Source: an uncultured Agrobacterium sp. (GTDB taxonomy: Bacteria; Pseudomonadota; Alphaproteobacteria; Rhizobiales; Rhizobiaceae). From it: a stretch of DNA of 64,000 bases. Each line of letters opens with the position of its first letter. Positions within the stretch are counted from its first letter, which is position 1. Shown in pieces: positions 32,603 through 41,960 of the stretch. Below the pieces are notes generated by a model. It saw nothing but the letters and a program-made list of their open reading frames with translations. It made no database searches and had not been told where the DNA came from. A program made the position numbers and the translations under genes. The stretch covers positions 156,786 to 220,785 of the forward strand of contig CAJYTK010000001.1 in the NCBI GenBank assembly GCA_913777615.1, given 5' to 3'.

Positions 32603-34453
32603 ATGACCTTGAAGACATCGATCCAAAGCCCGGCCCTCTCGCCTGCCGAAAGCGGTAGCGCTGCCCTTGGCGACCTGCCGGTCTGGAAGCTTTCCGATCT
32701 TTACCCCTCAGCAGAGTCCGCCGAATACAAGAGTGACCTGCAAAAGGCGCAGACCGATGCCAGGGCATTCGAGACGAAGTGGAAGGGCAAGCTGGAAACC
32801 GCTGCCAGCCGTTCCGGCGATGAGGGCATCGGCGCGGCACTGAAGGAATATGAGGCGCTGGACGATATTCTCGGCCGCATCGGCTCCTTTGCCGGCCTCA
32901 CCTACTTCTCCGATACGTCCAACCCGGCCAATGGCAAGCTCTATGGCGATGCCCAGGCAAAGCTTACCGACATCGCCTCGCATCTCTTGTTCTTCCCGCT
33001 GGAACTGAACCGCATCAACGATGCGCTGATCGACGCGGCGTTCGAAAAGGATGCGCTTGCCGCTCACTACAAGCCGTGGCTGGTGGACCTGCGCAAGGAC
33101 AAGCCGCACCAGTTGGATGACAGCCTGGAGCAGCTATTCCTGGAAAAATCCATGACGAGTGCGGCGGCCTTCAACCGCCTCTTCGACGAGACGATGACCG
33201 ATCTGCGTTTCGAGATCGACGGCGAAAGCTTGCCCCTGGAACCCACGCTCAACATGCTGCAGGAGCCGGACCCGGAGACGCGTCGCAAGGCGGCAGAAGC
33301 ACTCGGCGCCACCTTCAAGGACAACCTGCGCGTCTTCACGCTGATCACCAATACGCTCGCCAAGGATAAGGAGATTTCCGATCGCTGGCGCAAGTTCGAA
33401 GACATTGCCGATAGCCGCCATTTGGCAAACCGCGTCGAACGCGAGGTCGTGGATGCACTGGCCGCTGCCGTGCGTGACGCTTATCCCCGCCTGTCGCACC
33501 GCTATTACAAGATGAAGGCCAAGTGGCTTGGCATGGAGCAGATGAACTACTGGGATCGCAACGCGCCGCTCCCGGATACCTCCAACGCCATTATCCCCTG
33601 GGGTGAAGCCAAGGACATGGTGCTGTCCGCCTATGGCGCCTTCGCTCCGGAAATGGCCGATATTGCCCGCCGCTTCTTCGACGAGGAATGGATCGATGCA
33701 CCGGCCCGCCCAGGCAAGGCGCCGGGTGCCTTCGCCCATCCGACCGTGCCATCCGCTCACCCCTACGTTCTGGTCAATTACCTCGGCAAGCCGCGTGATG
33801 TGATGACGCTTGCCCATGAACTCGGCCATGGCGTGCATCAGGTTCTGGCCGGTGAGCAGGGTGCCTTGATGTGCGCCACGCCGCTGACGCTCGCCGAAAC
33901 CGCATCCGTCTTCGGCGAGATGCTGACCTTCCGCAAGCTCTTGGAAGCCACCACCGATCCGCGTGAGCGCAAGGCCATGTTGGCGCGCAAGGTGGAAGAC
34001 ATGATCAACACCGTGGTTCGCCAGATCGCCTTCTACGAGTTCGAGCGAAAGGTTCATACCGCGCGCAAGGAAGGTGAACTTACCTCCGAACAGATCGGCC
34101 AATTGTGGCTCTCGGTGCAAGAAGAGACCCTTGGACCGGCCATCCGCATTTCTGAAGGCTACGAGACCTGGTGGACCTATATCCCCCACTTCATTCACTC
34201 GCCCTTTTACGTCTATGCCTATGCCTTTGGCGACTGCCTGGTGAACTCGCTCTACGCCGTCTACCAGAATGCCGACGAGGGCTTCCAGGCAAAGTACTTC
34301 GAGCTTCTGAAGGCAGGCGGCACCAAGCACCATTCGGAGCTTCTGAAGCCCTTCGGGCTGGACGCCGCAGACCCCTCCTTCTGGAGCAAGGGTCTGTCGA
34401 TGATCGAAGGCCTGATCGACGAACTGGAAGCGCTGGACGAGGCGGCCAAGTAA
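32603..34453 (+). CDS. pepF: Oligoendopeptidase F, M3 family
   Basis: A 616-residue cytosolic zinc metallopeptidase that degrades oligopeptides. The zinc motif is H405-E-L-G-H409 ('LAHELGHGVHQVLAGE'), with a downstream glutamate in 'LAETASVFGEML'. The N-terminal oligopeptidase lobe is present. The ATG at 32603 has AAGGA (32590-32594) 8 nt upstream; a TTG at 32543 is in frame but adds non-homologous residues. A terminator follows. Confidence 0.95.
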   Translation: MTLKTSIQSPALSPAESGSAALGDLPVWKLSDLYPSAESAEYKSDLQKAQTDARAFETKWKGKLETAASRSGDEGIGAALKEYEALDDILGRIGSFAGLTYFSDTSNPANGKLYGDAQAKLTDIASHLLFFPLELNRINDALIDAAFEKDALAAHYKPWLVDLRKDKPHQLDDSLEQLFLEKSMTSAAAFNRLFDETMTDLRFEIDGESLPLEPTLNMLQEPDPETRRKAAEALGATFKDNLRVFTLITNTLAKDKEISDRWRKFEDIADSRHLANRVEREVVDALAAAVRDAYPRLSHRYYKMKAKWLGMEQMNYWDRNAPLPDTSNAIIPWGEAKDMVLSAYGAFAPEMADIARRFFDEEWIDAPARPGKAPGAFAHPTVPSAHPYVLVNYLGKPRDVMTLAHELGHGVHQVLAGEQGALMCATPLTLAETASVFGEMLTFRKLLEATTDPRERKAMLARKVEDMINTVVRQIAFYEFERKVHTARKEGELTSEQIGQLWLSVQEETLGPAIRISEGYETWWTYIPHFIHSPFYVYAYAFGDCLVNSLYAVYQNADEGFQAKYFELLKAGGTKHHSELLKPFGLDAADPSFWSKGLSMIEGLIDELEALDEAAK

Positions 34454-34465
34454 TTTATGCGACGA

Positions 34466-34510
34466 AAACCGGCGACGCTCCCATTTCGGACAAGCTTCGC
34501 CGGTTTTTAT
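34466..34510 (+). terminator. Terminator of pepF
   Basis: AAAACCGGCGA pairs with TCGCCGGTTTT (34498-34508) around a 21-nt loop, followed by more T residues. Confidence 0.75.
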
Positions 34511-34651
34511 ACCTGATTGGAATCGAGGTTCGAGACACGCGCCACACAAGGGTGCCCACGCGGCTCTCACTCTCGACAGTCGGCATAACATAAACGCAAG
34601 CGTGACCGGTCGATCGGTATGATCGCCATCCGCTGAAGACGGACGATGAGC

Positions 34652-35287
34652 ATGAAGCGCAAGCCCGCAGATTTGACCTTGAGGGAAACATTGCGCTGGG
34701 AGCCGCAAAGCGGCTTCCAGAGGCTGGAGCAACACCTGCGCCGCCTGCTGCGTTCAGCCGATGCGCTGGGTTTCCGCGCCCCGAAGGATCCGGCTTCCGC
34801 TCTGAAGACGACCGTGAATGGCGACGTTCCGATGAAAGTCGCGTTGGTGATGAACTATAAGGGCGAGATGGAGATTGCAGCCGAGCCTTTCGTTCCGGTC
34901 GCCCCCGATGCTATCTGGCGGCTGAAGATAGCGCAAAAGACCAGACTGGATTCAAGCGACACCTTCTACCGGCACAAGTCGTCGCGCCGCGAGCCCTATG
35001 ATGCCGCCCGCGCGGAATTTTCGCCCAAGGAAGCCGACGAAGTCCTGCTTCTCAACGAGCGCGGCGAAATCTGCGAAGGCTCCGCCACCAGCCTCTTCGT
35101 CGAAGGTCCGGATGGCCAATTGCTGACTCCGCCGCTCGATAGCGGCATTTTGCCAGGCGTGCTTCGCGCCGACCTCATTCGTGAGAGGAAGGCACGCGGG
35201 CAGGCGTTGAAGCCTGAAGATCTGCAAGGTCGTAAGATATTCGTCGGGAATTCGCTGCATGGGCTGGTTCCGGCTGAACTGGTCTGA
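34652..35287 (+). CDS. Aminotransferase class IV family protein
   Basis: A PLP-dependent fold-type IV protein of 211 residues (213 if started at the ATG at 34646). 'SDTFYRHKSSRREPYDAARA' carries the likely PLP lysine, 'LLLNERGEICEGSATSLFVE' and 'LLTPPLDSGILPGVLRADLI' are the classic family signatures. The size fits 4-amino-4-deoxychorismate lyase (PabC)-like proteins rather than the larger branched-chain transaminases. The physiological reaction is not certain. It lies alone after pepF, with weak Shine-Dalgarno bases (GGA at 34641). Confidence 0.85.
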   Translation: MKRKPADLTLRETLRWEPQSGFQRLEQHLRRLLRSADALGFRAPKDPASALKTTVNGDVPMKVALVMNYKGEMEIAAEPFVPVAPDAIWRLKIAQKTRLDSSDTFYRHKSSRREPYDAARAEFSPKEADEVLLLNERGEICEGSATSLFVEGPDGQLLTPPLDSGILPGVLRADLIRERKARGQALKPEDLQGRKIFVGNSLHGLVPAELV

Positions 35288-35338
35288 TCCTGCGGCGCGT
35301 CATCCCCACAGCATCTTCGGCTACAGCGTGTTAAAACG

Positions 35339-36274
35339 CTATTCGACGACCGATTCCAGACGTGCGCGGCCATTCTGCTTGGCAAGATAGAGCGCGCGGT
35401 CAGCGCGGTGGTAGAGTTCGTTGGCGCCCTCACCCGCCTTGTAAAGCGCAACGCCGGCAGAACAGCTATAGGAAAAATCCGGGTAATCGGCAAAGGGGCG
35501 TGTCTCTGCCACCTTTTCCAGAATGCGCCGGACAATCGAAACGCACTCATCGAGCCCCGTGCGAGGCATCACCAGCATGAATTCCTCGCCGCCGATCCTG
35601 CCGAAATAATCCGGGCGGCGAATGGTGGAATGCGCCAGCTTGACGAAATCGCGCAACACCGCGTCACCGCCGCGATGACCGAAACGGTCGTTGATCCCCT
35701 TGAAGAGATCGATGTCGATGATGCAGATGCCGAAGGGCGTTTCCATCTCCTTGTCGACGGCTTCGGCGTGACAGGCGAGTTTGGCGAAAACGAAACGTCG
35801 ATTGGAGGTTCCCGTCAGCTCGTCGGTCTGTGCCGCACGCATGGCAAGGTCGCGATCCTGTCTCAGGCTGCGCTGATTCTGGCGAAGGGCGGTAATATCG
35901 CTGCCCACGCACAGCATCCAGCCATCGGTTTCCACCGTCTCCGTCATCCAGATCCAGCGACCGTCATGCATGTCGAGTTCGAGACCGCGAAAAGGCTGCT
36001 TGCCGCGCCGGGATTGCGCCGACAAAAGCCAGGCTTCGAAATCCTTCGTGTTGATGATAAGCCCTACACGGTCTCGATGGTTCATCCGAATAATGTCGAC
36101 CCATGTGGGAAAGCTGTCTTCGGAGAGATGAAAGGCTTCGCGAAAAGCGCGGTTGGCGTAGCGCACGCGGTCTTCCGTGTCGTAAAGTGCAATGAGGACG
36201 GGGGTAAAATCTTGCAGCGCTGACACGCGCTCCAGAAGACTATCCATGTAAGTCTGCTGATCATGACGGAACAT
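35339..36274 (-). CDS. PAS-GGDEF diguanylate cyclase
   Basis: A 311-residue cytosolic protein with an N-terminal PAS-like sensor domain (about 15-130, 'LIALYDTEDRVRYANRAFRE') and a GGDEF domain (about 145-311). The active-site motif is GGEEF ('RIGGEEFMLV') and the inhibitory site RxxD is intact (RRPD, five residues before it). It should therefore make c-di-GMP and be product-inhibited. There is no membrane segment, so the signal is probably intracellular. It diverges from hss. Confidence 0.93.
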   Translation of the reverse strand: MFRHDQQTYMDSLLERVSALQDFTPVLIALYDTEDRVRYANRAFREAFHLSEDSFPTWVDIIRMNHRDRVGLIINTKDFEAWLLSAQSRRGKQPFRGLELDMHDGRWIWMTETVETDGWMLCVGSDITALRQNQRSLRQDRDLAMRAAQTDELTGTSNRRFVFAKLACHAEAVDKEMETPFGICIIDIDLFKGINDRFGHRGGDAVLRDFVKLAHSTIRRPDYFGRIGGEEFMLVMPRTGLDECVSIVRRILEKVAETRPFADYPDFSYSCSAGVALYKAGEGANELYHRADRALYLAKQNGRARLESVVE

Positions 36275-36317
36275 TCGTCACCTGAAATCCGGCCAGCGTC
36301 CATCATGGGCGCTTATA

Positions 36318-36342
36318 GCCATGATATTATATCTCTCATGGC
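36318..36342. promoter_or_regulatory. Dyad between GGDEF and hss genes
   Basis: GCCATGA-N11-TCATGGC, a 7-bp inverted repeat in the divergent intergenic region; a possible operator. Confidence 0.35.
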
Positions 36343-36486
36343 AAAATTACGATTACAAAAAACGATGCGTCATTCTCCATAGTAAAGAGAGAATGAAGTT
36401 AAGCTTCATATCCGCGTCATGTGGTTGTATTTTATTGATACGAATGAATAATCTGGTTCGAAACCTGTCTTGGAAGGACATTGTAA

Positions 36487-37932
36487 ATGACGGAAGCAGC
36501 ATACCCGATCTACGGGGACATCACCGGCCCCATCATCATGATCGGTTTCGGCTCCATCGGCCGTGGCACGCTTCCTTTGATCGAGCGGCATTTCACCTTC
36601 GACTGGACGAAACTGGTGGTCATCGATCCGCGCGAAGACATCGCCGATTATCTGGCCGAGAGAAACATCCGTCATATCCGCACCCATCTGACCGAGGATA
36701 ACTACAAGGACGTGATGACCCCGCTGGTAGAAGGCGTCGACGGTCAGGGCTTCTGCGTCAATCTATCGGTCGATGCCTCCTCGGTGGATCTGATGAAGCT
36801 GTGCCGCAAACATGGGATGCTTTATATCGATACCGTCGTGGAGCCCTGGCCCGGCTTCTATTTCGACGGAGAGGCAGACAATTCCGCCCGCACCAATTAT
36901 CACCTCCGACAGACCATGTTGAAGGCGCGGAAGAAGCACCCCGGCGGTAAGACCGCCGTTTCCACCTGCGGCGCCAATCCCGGCATGGTGTCTTGGTTCG
37001 TCAAGCAGGCGCTCGTCAATCTGGCGAAAGATCTCAAGCTCGAAATCGAAGAGCCGGCAACGGGCGACCGCGAGGGCTGGGCGAAGCTGATGCACACACT
37101 CGGCGTCAAGGGCGTGCATGTGGCCGAGCGCGACACGCAGCGCGCCCGCGAGCCTAAACCATTCGGCACTTTCTGGAACACATGGTCGGTGGAAGGCTTC
37201 ATCGCCGAAGGCCTGCAGCCCGCAGAGCTTGGCTGGGGTAGCCACGAAAAGTGGAAGCCGAAGAACGCCAGAAAGCACAAAAAGGGATCGAAAGCCGCAA
37301 TCTTTCTGGAACAGCCCGGTGCCGATACCCGCGTGCGCACCTGGTGTCCGACGCACGGGGCGCAATATGGCCTGCTCGTTACCCACAACGAGGCGATCTC
37401 GATTGCCGATTACTTCACTGTGCGCGACGAGGATGGCAAAGTCGCCTTCCGCCCCACCTGCCACTATGCCTACCACCCCTGCAACGACGCGGTGCTGTCT
37501 CTCTACGAGATGTTCGGCAATGGCGGACAGGCTCAAAGCGTGCAGCATGTTCTGACGGAAGAGGAACTGGTGGATGGCGCCGATGAACTCGGCGTGCTGC
37601 TCTATGGCCATGAGAAGAATGCCTATTGGTACGGCTCGCGCCTGACGCTCGAACAGGCGCGCAAGCTTGCTCCAAATCAGAACGCCACCGGCCTTCAGGT
37701 CAGCTCCGCGGTTCTGGCCGGCATGGTCTGGGCGTTGGAGAACCCGCAAGTGGGCATCGTCGAGGCGGATGAAATGGATTACCGCCGCTGCCTCGAAATC
37801 CAGAAACCCTATCTCGGCCCTGTAGAGGGACACTATACGGACTGGACGCCGCTGGACGGCCGCCCCGGCTTTTTCCCGGACGATATCGACAAGGACGATC
37901 CCTGGCAGTTCCGCAACATTCTGGTGCGCTGA
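36487..37932 (+). CDS. hss: Homospermidine synthase
   Basis: A 481-residue NAD-dependent enzyme that makes the polyamine sym-homospermidine from putrescine. The N-terminal Rossmann motif is 'IIMIGFGSIGRGTLPLIERH', followed by 'CVNLSVDASSVDLMKLCRKH' and 'TCGANPGMVSWFVKQAL', and the C-terminal 'GLQVSSAVLAGMVWALE' is also conserved. Length and sequence fit the alphaproteobacterial bacterial-type family. 'ttggaaggacattgta' precedes the ATG (AAGGA). It is monocistronic. Confidence 0.95.
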   Translation: MTEAAYPIYGDITGPIIMIGFGSIGRGTLPLIERHFTFDWTKLVVIDPREDIADYLAERNIRHIRTHLTEDNYKDVMTPLVEGVDGQGFCVNLSVDASSVDLMKLCRKHGMLYIDTVVEPWPGFYFDGEADNSARTNYHLRQTMLKARKKHPGGKTAVSTCGANPGMVSWFVKQALVNLAKDLKLEIEEPATGDREGWAKLMHTLGVKGVHVAERDTQRAREPKPFGTFWNTWSVEGFIAEGLQPAELGWGSHEKWKPKNARKHKKGSKAAIFLEQPGADTRVRTWCPTHGAQYGLLVTHNEAISIADYFTVRDEDGKVAFRPTCHYAYHPCNDAVLSLYEMFGNGGQAQSVQHVLTEEELVDGADELGVLLYGHEKNAYWYGSRLTLEQARKLAPNQNATGLQVSSAVLAGMVWALENPQVGIVEADEMDYRRCLEIQKPYLGPVEGHYTDWTPLDGRPGFFPDDIDKDDPWQFRNILVR

Positions 37933-38126
37933 GCCGCAAACGAAAAGAAGGCGCTCAGGCGAAACCTGAGCCCTTTACGCTGTCGATTGATGCAGTTTTG
38001 CCACGCTTGCGCTTTTGTGAGTCCAACGAGGAACTGGTGAGTATCGCCTCTCGTTGGCTTGCAATAAACCCGAACTCGCGCCATCGTCATTAACCATCGG
38101 CTGAAGAATCGCAGGAGAAAAGAGTG

Positions 38127-38495
38127 ATGTATTTCAAGACAAGTGTTGCCTTGCTGTTGGCTGCAATTGCCGTTTCTTCTTGTGCGCCGGCTTCCAGCCC
38201 TGTGCGGCCCATGCCGTCAATCTCCCAGCGCCCCGCAGTGGATGGCCGCTGGATCGACCGTAACGGTATCGTCTCCACCTTCCAGAACGGCTCTTTCTCC
38301 ACCCGTTCGTCCGACACCAACACGCTGTTGGCATCGGGAACCTACGTGGCGATCTCCCCAACGCTTTATGAGATCAACATGACCTCGCTGGTACGCAACA
38401 CCCAGTCGCGCGTCAATTGCGCCTTGATTTCGCCCGGCCAGTTGAACTGCACCACGGACAGCAACAGCCAGTTTACACTGAACCGCCAAGGCTGA
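38127..38495 (+). CDS. Omp10-like outer membrane lipoprotein
   Basis: A 122-residue lipoprotein. The signal peptide ends in the lipobox VSSC (cysteine about residue 20), so the mature protein is lipid-anchored. The mature part has '[12 protein letters not shown]'-type sequence ('[20 protein letters not shown]') and '[18 protein letters not shown]', matching Omp10-type proteins of Brucella and rhizobia. AGGAG lies 9 nt before the ATG at 38127. Role in the envelope not known. Confidence 0.82.
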   Translation: MYFKTSVALLLAAIAVSSCAPASSPVRPMPSISQRPAVDGRWIDRNGIVSTFQNGSFSTRSSDTNTLLASGTYVAISPTLYEINMTSLVRNTQSRVNCALISPGQLNCTTDSNSQFTLNRQG

Positions 38496-38537
38496 GCCTT
38501 AAACGCCGGTCGCAAAGCAAAGCCGATTTGGTATTTC

Positions 38538-38565
38538 AACGCGCGCGTGCAGCGCGCGTTTTTTA
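38538..38565 (+). terminator. Rho-independent terminator of the lipoprotein gene
   Basis: AACGCGCGC-N5-GCGCGCGTT stem followed by TTTTA. Confidence 0.9.
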
Positions 38566-38706
38566 TTGTCTCTTCTCCCCCAACAATTCTACTTGCAGCA
38601 GATGCCTCAAGATGGAAACATGCCTTCGAATGGCTGTCACACTCTTGAATTAGCAAGAGATGTGCAGCCCGACACGGCAAGCAAGACATCAACAGGAGAG
38701 AGACTG

Positions 38707-40668
38707 ATGAACAGGATTTTGAGATTTGGCCTGATGACCGCCTCCGTGGTCGCTCTTTCGGCAGGCGCAGCGCTCGCCGATTATCAACTCAACATCCTGC
38801 ACATCAACGATCTTCACTCCCGCATCGAGCCCATCAACAAATCAGACTCCACCTGCTCGGCTGCCGACGCAGAAAAGAAGGAATGCTTCGGTGGTATCGC
38901 CCGCGTGAAGGGTGCGATCGATGCGCGCCGCGCCGAGCTTGGGCCGAACGCCAATATTCTGGTTCTCGATGCCGGCGACCAGTTTCAGGGCTCGCTGTTC
39001 TACACGCAGTACAAAAGCGGACCGGTTGCCGAATTCATGAACGGCATCGGCTTCGACGCCATGGCGATCGGCAACCATGAGTTCGATGACGGCCCGGCAG
39101 AACTTCTGAAGCTGATCAACGCCGTCAAGTTCCCGATCATTTCCGGCAATACCAAGATTGCCGATGGCTCCGAACTGAAGGACAAGTTCAAGGGCTACGT
39201 CGTCAAGGAAATGGGCGGCCAGAAGGTGGGCGTGGTGTCCGTTCTCGCCACCGACACCGGCGAAACCTCCTCGCCGGGTGACAAGGTCTCCTTCGAAGAC
39301 GAAGTCACCTACCTCAAGGGCGCGGTGAAGGAACTTCAGGATCAGGGCGTCAACAAGATCGTGCTACTCTCCCACGTCGGCTATGTGCGCGACCAGGAAA
39401 TCGCCAGAGAAGTGGATGGCATCGACGTGATCGTCGGCGGCCACAGCCACACGCTGCTTTCCAGCACCGATCCGAAGGCTGCCGGTCCCTACCCGACGCT
39501 CGTCAAGAACCCGTCCGGTGTCGATGTGCCTGTCGTCACCGCCTATGCCTATTCCAAATATCTCGGCGATCTCTCCGTCACCTTCGATGACAATGGCGTG
39601 GTGAAATCCGCAACCGGCGCGCCGAAGCTGCTGGATGCCGCCGTGGCGCAGGATGAAGGTTTCAACAAGCGTGTGGCGGAACTGGCCGCGCCGCTGGAAG
39701 AAATGAAGAAGAAGGAGATCGGCGTCAGCGAAGCTGCAATTGACGGTTCGCGCGAGGTTTGCCGCGTCAAGGAATGCTCCATGGGCAACCTCGTCGCCGA
39801 TGCGCTGCTCGACCGCGTCAAGGATCAGGGCATCACCATCGCCATCCAGAACGGTGGCGGTCTTCGCGCCTCCATCGACGCCGGTCCGGTAACCATGGGC
39901 GAGGTTCTGACGGTTCTGCCGTTCCAGAATTCCATCGCTACCTTCCAGATCAAGGGTGCGGACCTGCAGGCCGCACTTGAAAACGGCGCAAGCCAGATCG
40001 AGGAAGGCGCGGGGCGCTTCGTTCAGGCGTCCGGCCTGAAATACACCTTCGATCGCTCCAAGCCAGCTGGAAGCCGCATCGTCTCCGTCGAGGTCAAGGA
40101 AGGCGACAACTTCGTCAAGCTCGATCCTGAAAAGACCTACGGCGTGGTCACCAACAACTACACCCGCACCGGCGGCGACGGCTTCAAAACCTTCGCCACC
40201 AAGGCAATCAACCCTTACGACTTCGGACCGAGCCTGGAAGATGCTGTCGCCGCCTATATCGGCGCGCACAGCCCTTACAAACCCTATACCGATGGCCGTA
40301 TCGTAGACGCGACCCCTGCCGACTACGTCGCTCCGCCAAAGCAGCCTGCCGCACCGGCACCGGCTGCACCCGCTCCGGCCACCACCGCTCAGGCTCCTGC
40401 AGCGCCTGCTCCGGCCGCCCCAGCGGCACCGGCAACACCAGCCCCTGCCACAACGGCTCCAGCAGCTCCTTCCACAACAACACCATCCGCACCGGCAGCC
40501 GCCACCGCAGCGGCAAAATACGTCGTCACCAAGGGCGACTCGCTGTGGAAGATCGCAGAGGAGAAATACGGCAAGGGCGTCGACTGGAAGAAGATCGCCG
40601 AAGCCAACGAACTGCGTCGCCCGAACCATATCGAGATCGGTGAAGAACTGACCATTCCGGCCAACTGA
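38707..40668 (+). CDS. Secreted 5'-nucleotidase (UshA type) fused to a LysM domain
   Basis: A 653-residue periplasmic or surface enzyme. A signal peptide (1-25, cleaved after 'GAALA') is followed by a metallophosphoesterase domain with the di-metal motifs 'HINDLHSR' (D35, H37), 'DAGDQFQGS', 'GNHEFDDG' and 'GGHSHT', a 5'-nucleotidase C-terminal domain ('QNGGGLRASID', 'YTRTGGDGF'), an Ala/Pro/Thr-rich linker (about 545-600) and a LysM domain (about 602-653, 'YVVTKGDSLWKIAEEKYGKG'). It should hydrolyse nucleotides while held to peptidoglycan. GGAGAG precedes the ATG at 38707; a terminator follows. Confidence 0.94.
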   Translation: MNRILRFGLMTASVVALSAGAALADYQLNILHINDLHSRIEPINKSDSTCSAADAEKKECFGGIARVKGAIDARRAELGPNANILVLDAGDQFQGSLFYTQYKSGPVAEFMNGIGFDAMAIGNHEFDDGPAELLKLINAVKFPIISGNTKIADGSELKDKFKGYVVKEMGGQKVGVVSVLATDTGETSSPGDKVSFEDEVTYLKGAVKELQDQGVNKIVLLSHVGYVRDQEIAREVDGIDVIVGGHSHTLLSSTDPKAAGPYPTLVKNPSGVDVPVVTAYAYSKYLGDLSVTFDDNGVVKSATGAPKLLDAAVAQDEGFNKRVAELAAPLEEMKKKEIGVSEAAIDGSREVCRVKECSMGNLVADALLDRVKDQGITIAIQNGGGLRASIDAGPVTMGEVLTVLPFQNSIATFQIKGADLQAALENGASQIEEGAGRFVQASGLKYTFDRSKPAGSRIVSVEVKEGDNFVKLDPEKTYGVVTNNYTRTGGDGFKTFATKAINPYDFGPSLEDAVAAYIGAHSPYKPYTDGRIVDATPADYVAPPKQPAAPAPAAPAPATTAQAPAAPAPAAPAAPATPAPATTAPAAPSTTTPSAPAAATAAAKYVVTKGDSLWKIAEEKYGKGVDWKKIAEANELRRPNHIEIGEELTIPAN

Positions 40669-40691
40669 TCTGCGCGGGAATTGATGAGGAG

Positions 40692-40721
40692 AAGCCGGTT
40701 CGCGTCGCGGACCGGCTTTTT
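40692..40721 (+). terminator. Rho-independent terminator of the nucleotidase
   Basis: AAGCCGGT-N11-ACCGGCTT stem plus TTT. Confidence 0.85.
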
Positions 40722-40867
40722 CATGCCCAGGTGCAGCGACGCGCTCAAATGCCGCGTGGGCTTTGTCAAAAATCAATTCAGATCACGGGATTGATGGTCT
40801 AAAGATTGATCCACGATGCGCGCGCGGACGTAGTCTTCCGCGATTCATGAGAGTTCAGGACAAGTTA

Positions 40868-41917
40868 ATGGCCGCAGACATCACCACTTTCCCCGCAAGC
40901 CACCTGCCCAAGGACCATCCGAAGGTTTCCTTCGGCAAGGTTGGCGTTCTTCTCGTCAATCTCGGCACGCCGGATGGCACGGATTACAAGTCCATGCGCC
41001 GCTATCTTGCGGAGTTTCTGAGCGACAAGCGCGTGATCGAATGGTCGCGTGTCTTCTGGTACCCGATCCTTTACGGCATCGTGCTGAACAAGCGCCCGCA
41101 AAAGGTCGGCAAGGCCTATGAAGAGATCTGGAACCACGAGAAGAACGAAAGCTACCTGCGCACCTATACCCGCAACCAGTCCGACCTGATGGCGCAGGCG
41201 CTGACCGATCTTCCGAATGTGGTTGTCGATTGGGGCATGCGCTACGGCCAGCCGTCCATCGCCTCCAAGATCGATGCCCTGAAAGAACAGGGTTGCGAGA
41301 AGATCCTGCTCTTCCCGCTTTACCCGCAATATGCGGCGGCCACCACGGCGACCGTCAACGACAAGGCTTTCGAGCACCTGATGAAAATGCGCTGGCAGCC
41401 CGCACTGCGCACCGTGCCGCCTTACCACGATGACGAAACCTATATCGATGCGCTCGCAAACTCGGTGAAGAGCCATCTGGCAACGCTGGACTGGGAGCCG
41501 GAAAAGCTGATCGCATCCTTCCACGGTATTCCGCAATCCTACTTCAAGAAGGGCGATCCCTACCACTGCCAGTGCATGAAGACCGGCCGCCTGCTGCGCG
41601 AAAAGCTCGGGCTGGACAAAGACCGCTTCATGATCACCTTCCAGTCTCGCTTTGGGCCGGAAGAGTGGTTGCAGCCCTATACCGACAAGACGGTGGAGAA
41701 GCTGGCAAGCGAAGGCGTCAAGCGCATTGCGGTGATGAATCCAGGCTTCGTCTCCGATTGTCTCGAGACGCTGGAAGAAATTGCCGGTGAAGCGGGCGAA
41801 AGCTTCCTGCACCATGGCGGCGAGAAATTCACCCACATTCCTTGCCTCAACGACAGCGCCGATGGTATGCGAGTTCTCGAAAAAGTTGTACGCAAGGAGT
41901 TGCAGGGCTGGGTCTGA
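40868..41917 (+). CDS. hemH: Ferrochelatase
   Basis: Inserts Fe2+ into protoporphyrin IX, the last step of heme synthesis. The 349-residue protein has 'VGVLLVNLGTPD' at the N terminus, the active-site region 'IASFHGIPQSYFKKGDPYHC' (catalytic His in SFHGIP) and 'ITFQSRFGPEEWLQPYT'. AGGA lies 7 nt before the ATG at 40868; the longer frame from 40763 is not homologous. An inverted pair ATCAAT/ATTGAT at 40772-40795 lies about 75 bp upstream and could be regulatory. Confidence 0.97.
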   Translation: MAADITTFPASHLPKDHPKVSFGKVGVLLVNLGTPDGTDYKSMRRYLAEFLSDKRVIEWSRVFWYPILYGIVLNKRPQKVGKAYEEIWNHEKNESYLRTYTRNQSDLMAQALTDLPNVVVDWGMRYGQPSIASKIDALKEQGCEKILLFPLYPQYAAATTATVNDKAFEHLMKMRWQPALRTVPPYHDDETYIDALANSVKSHLATLDWEPEKLIASFHGIPQSYFKKGDPYHCQCMKTGRLLREKLGLDKDRFMITFQSRFGPEEWLQPYTDKTVEKLASEGVKRIAVMNPGFVSDCLETLEEIAGEAGESFLHHGGEKFTHIPCLNDSADGMRVLEKVVRKELQGWV

Positions 41918-41960
41918 TCCAGTCTCGGCTACCCCTCGTTGATGAAACAGGAGAGCAGGA

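Noticed and set aside
33134-34735. 533-codon minus-strand frame over pepF
   Set aside because: Shadow of pepF on the other strand, with a composition typical of antisense GC-rich frames.
40772-40795. FNR/FixK-like box before hemH
   Set aside because: The half-sites are in the opposite order (ATCAAT-N12-ATTGAT), not TTGAT-N4-ATCAA, so it is not an FNR-type site.
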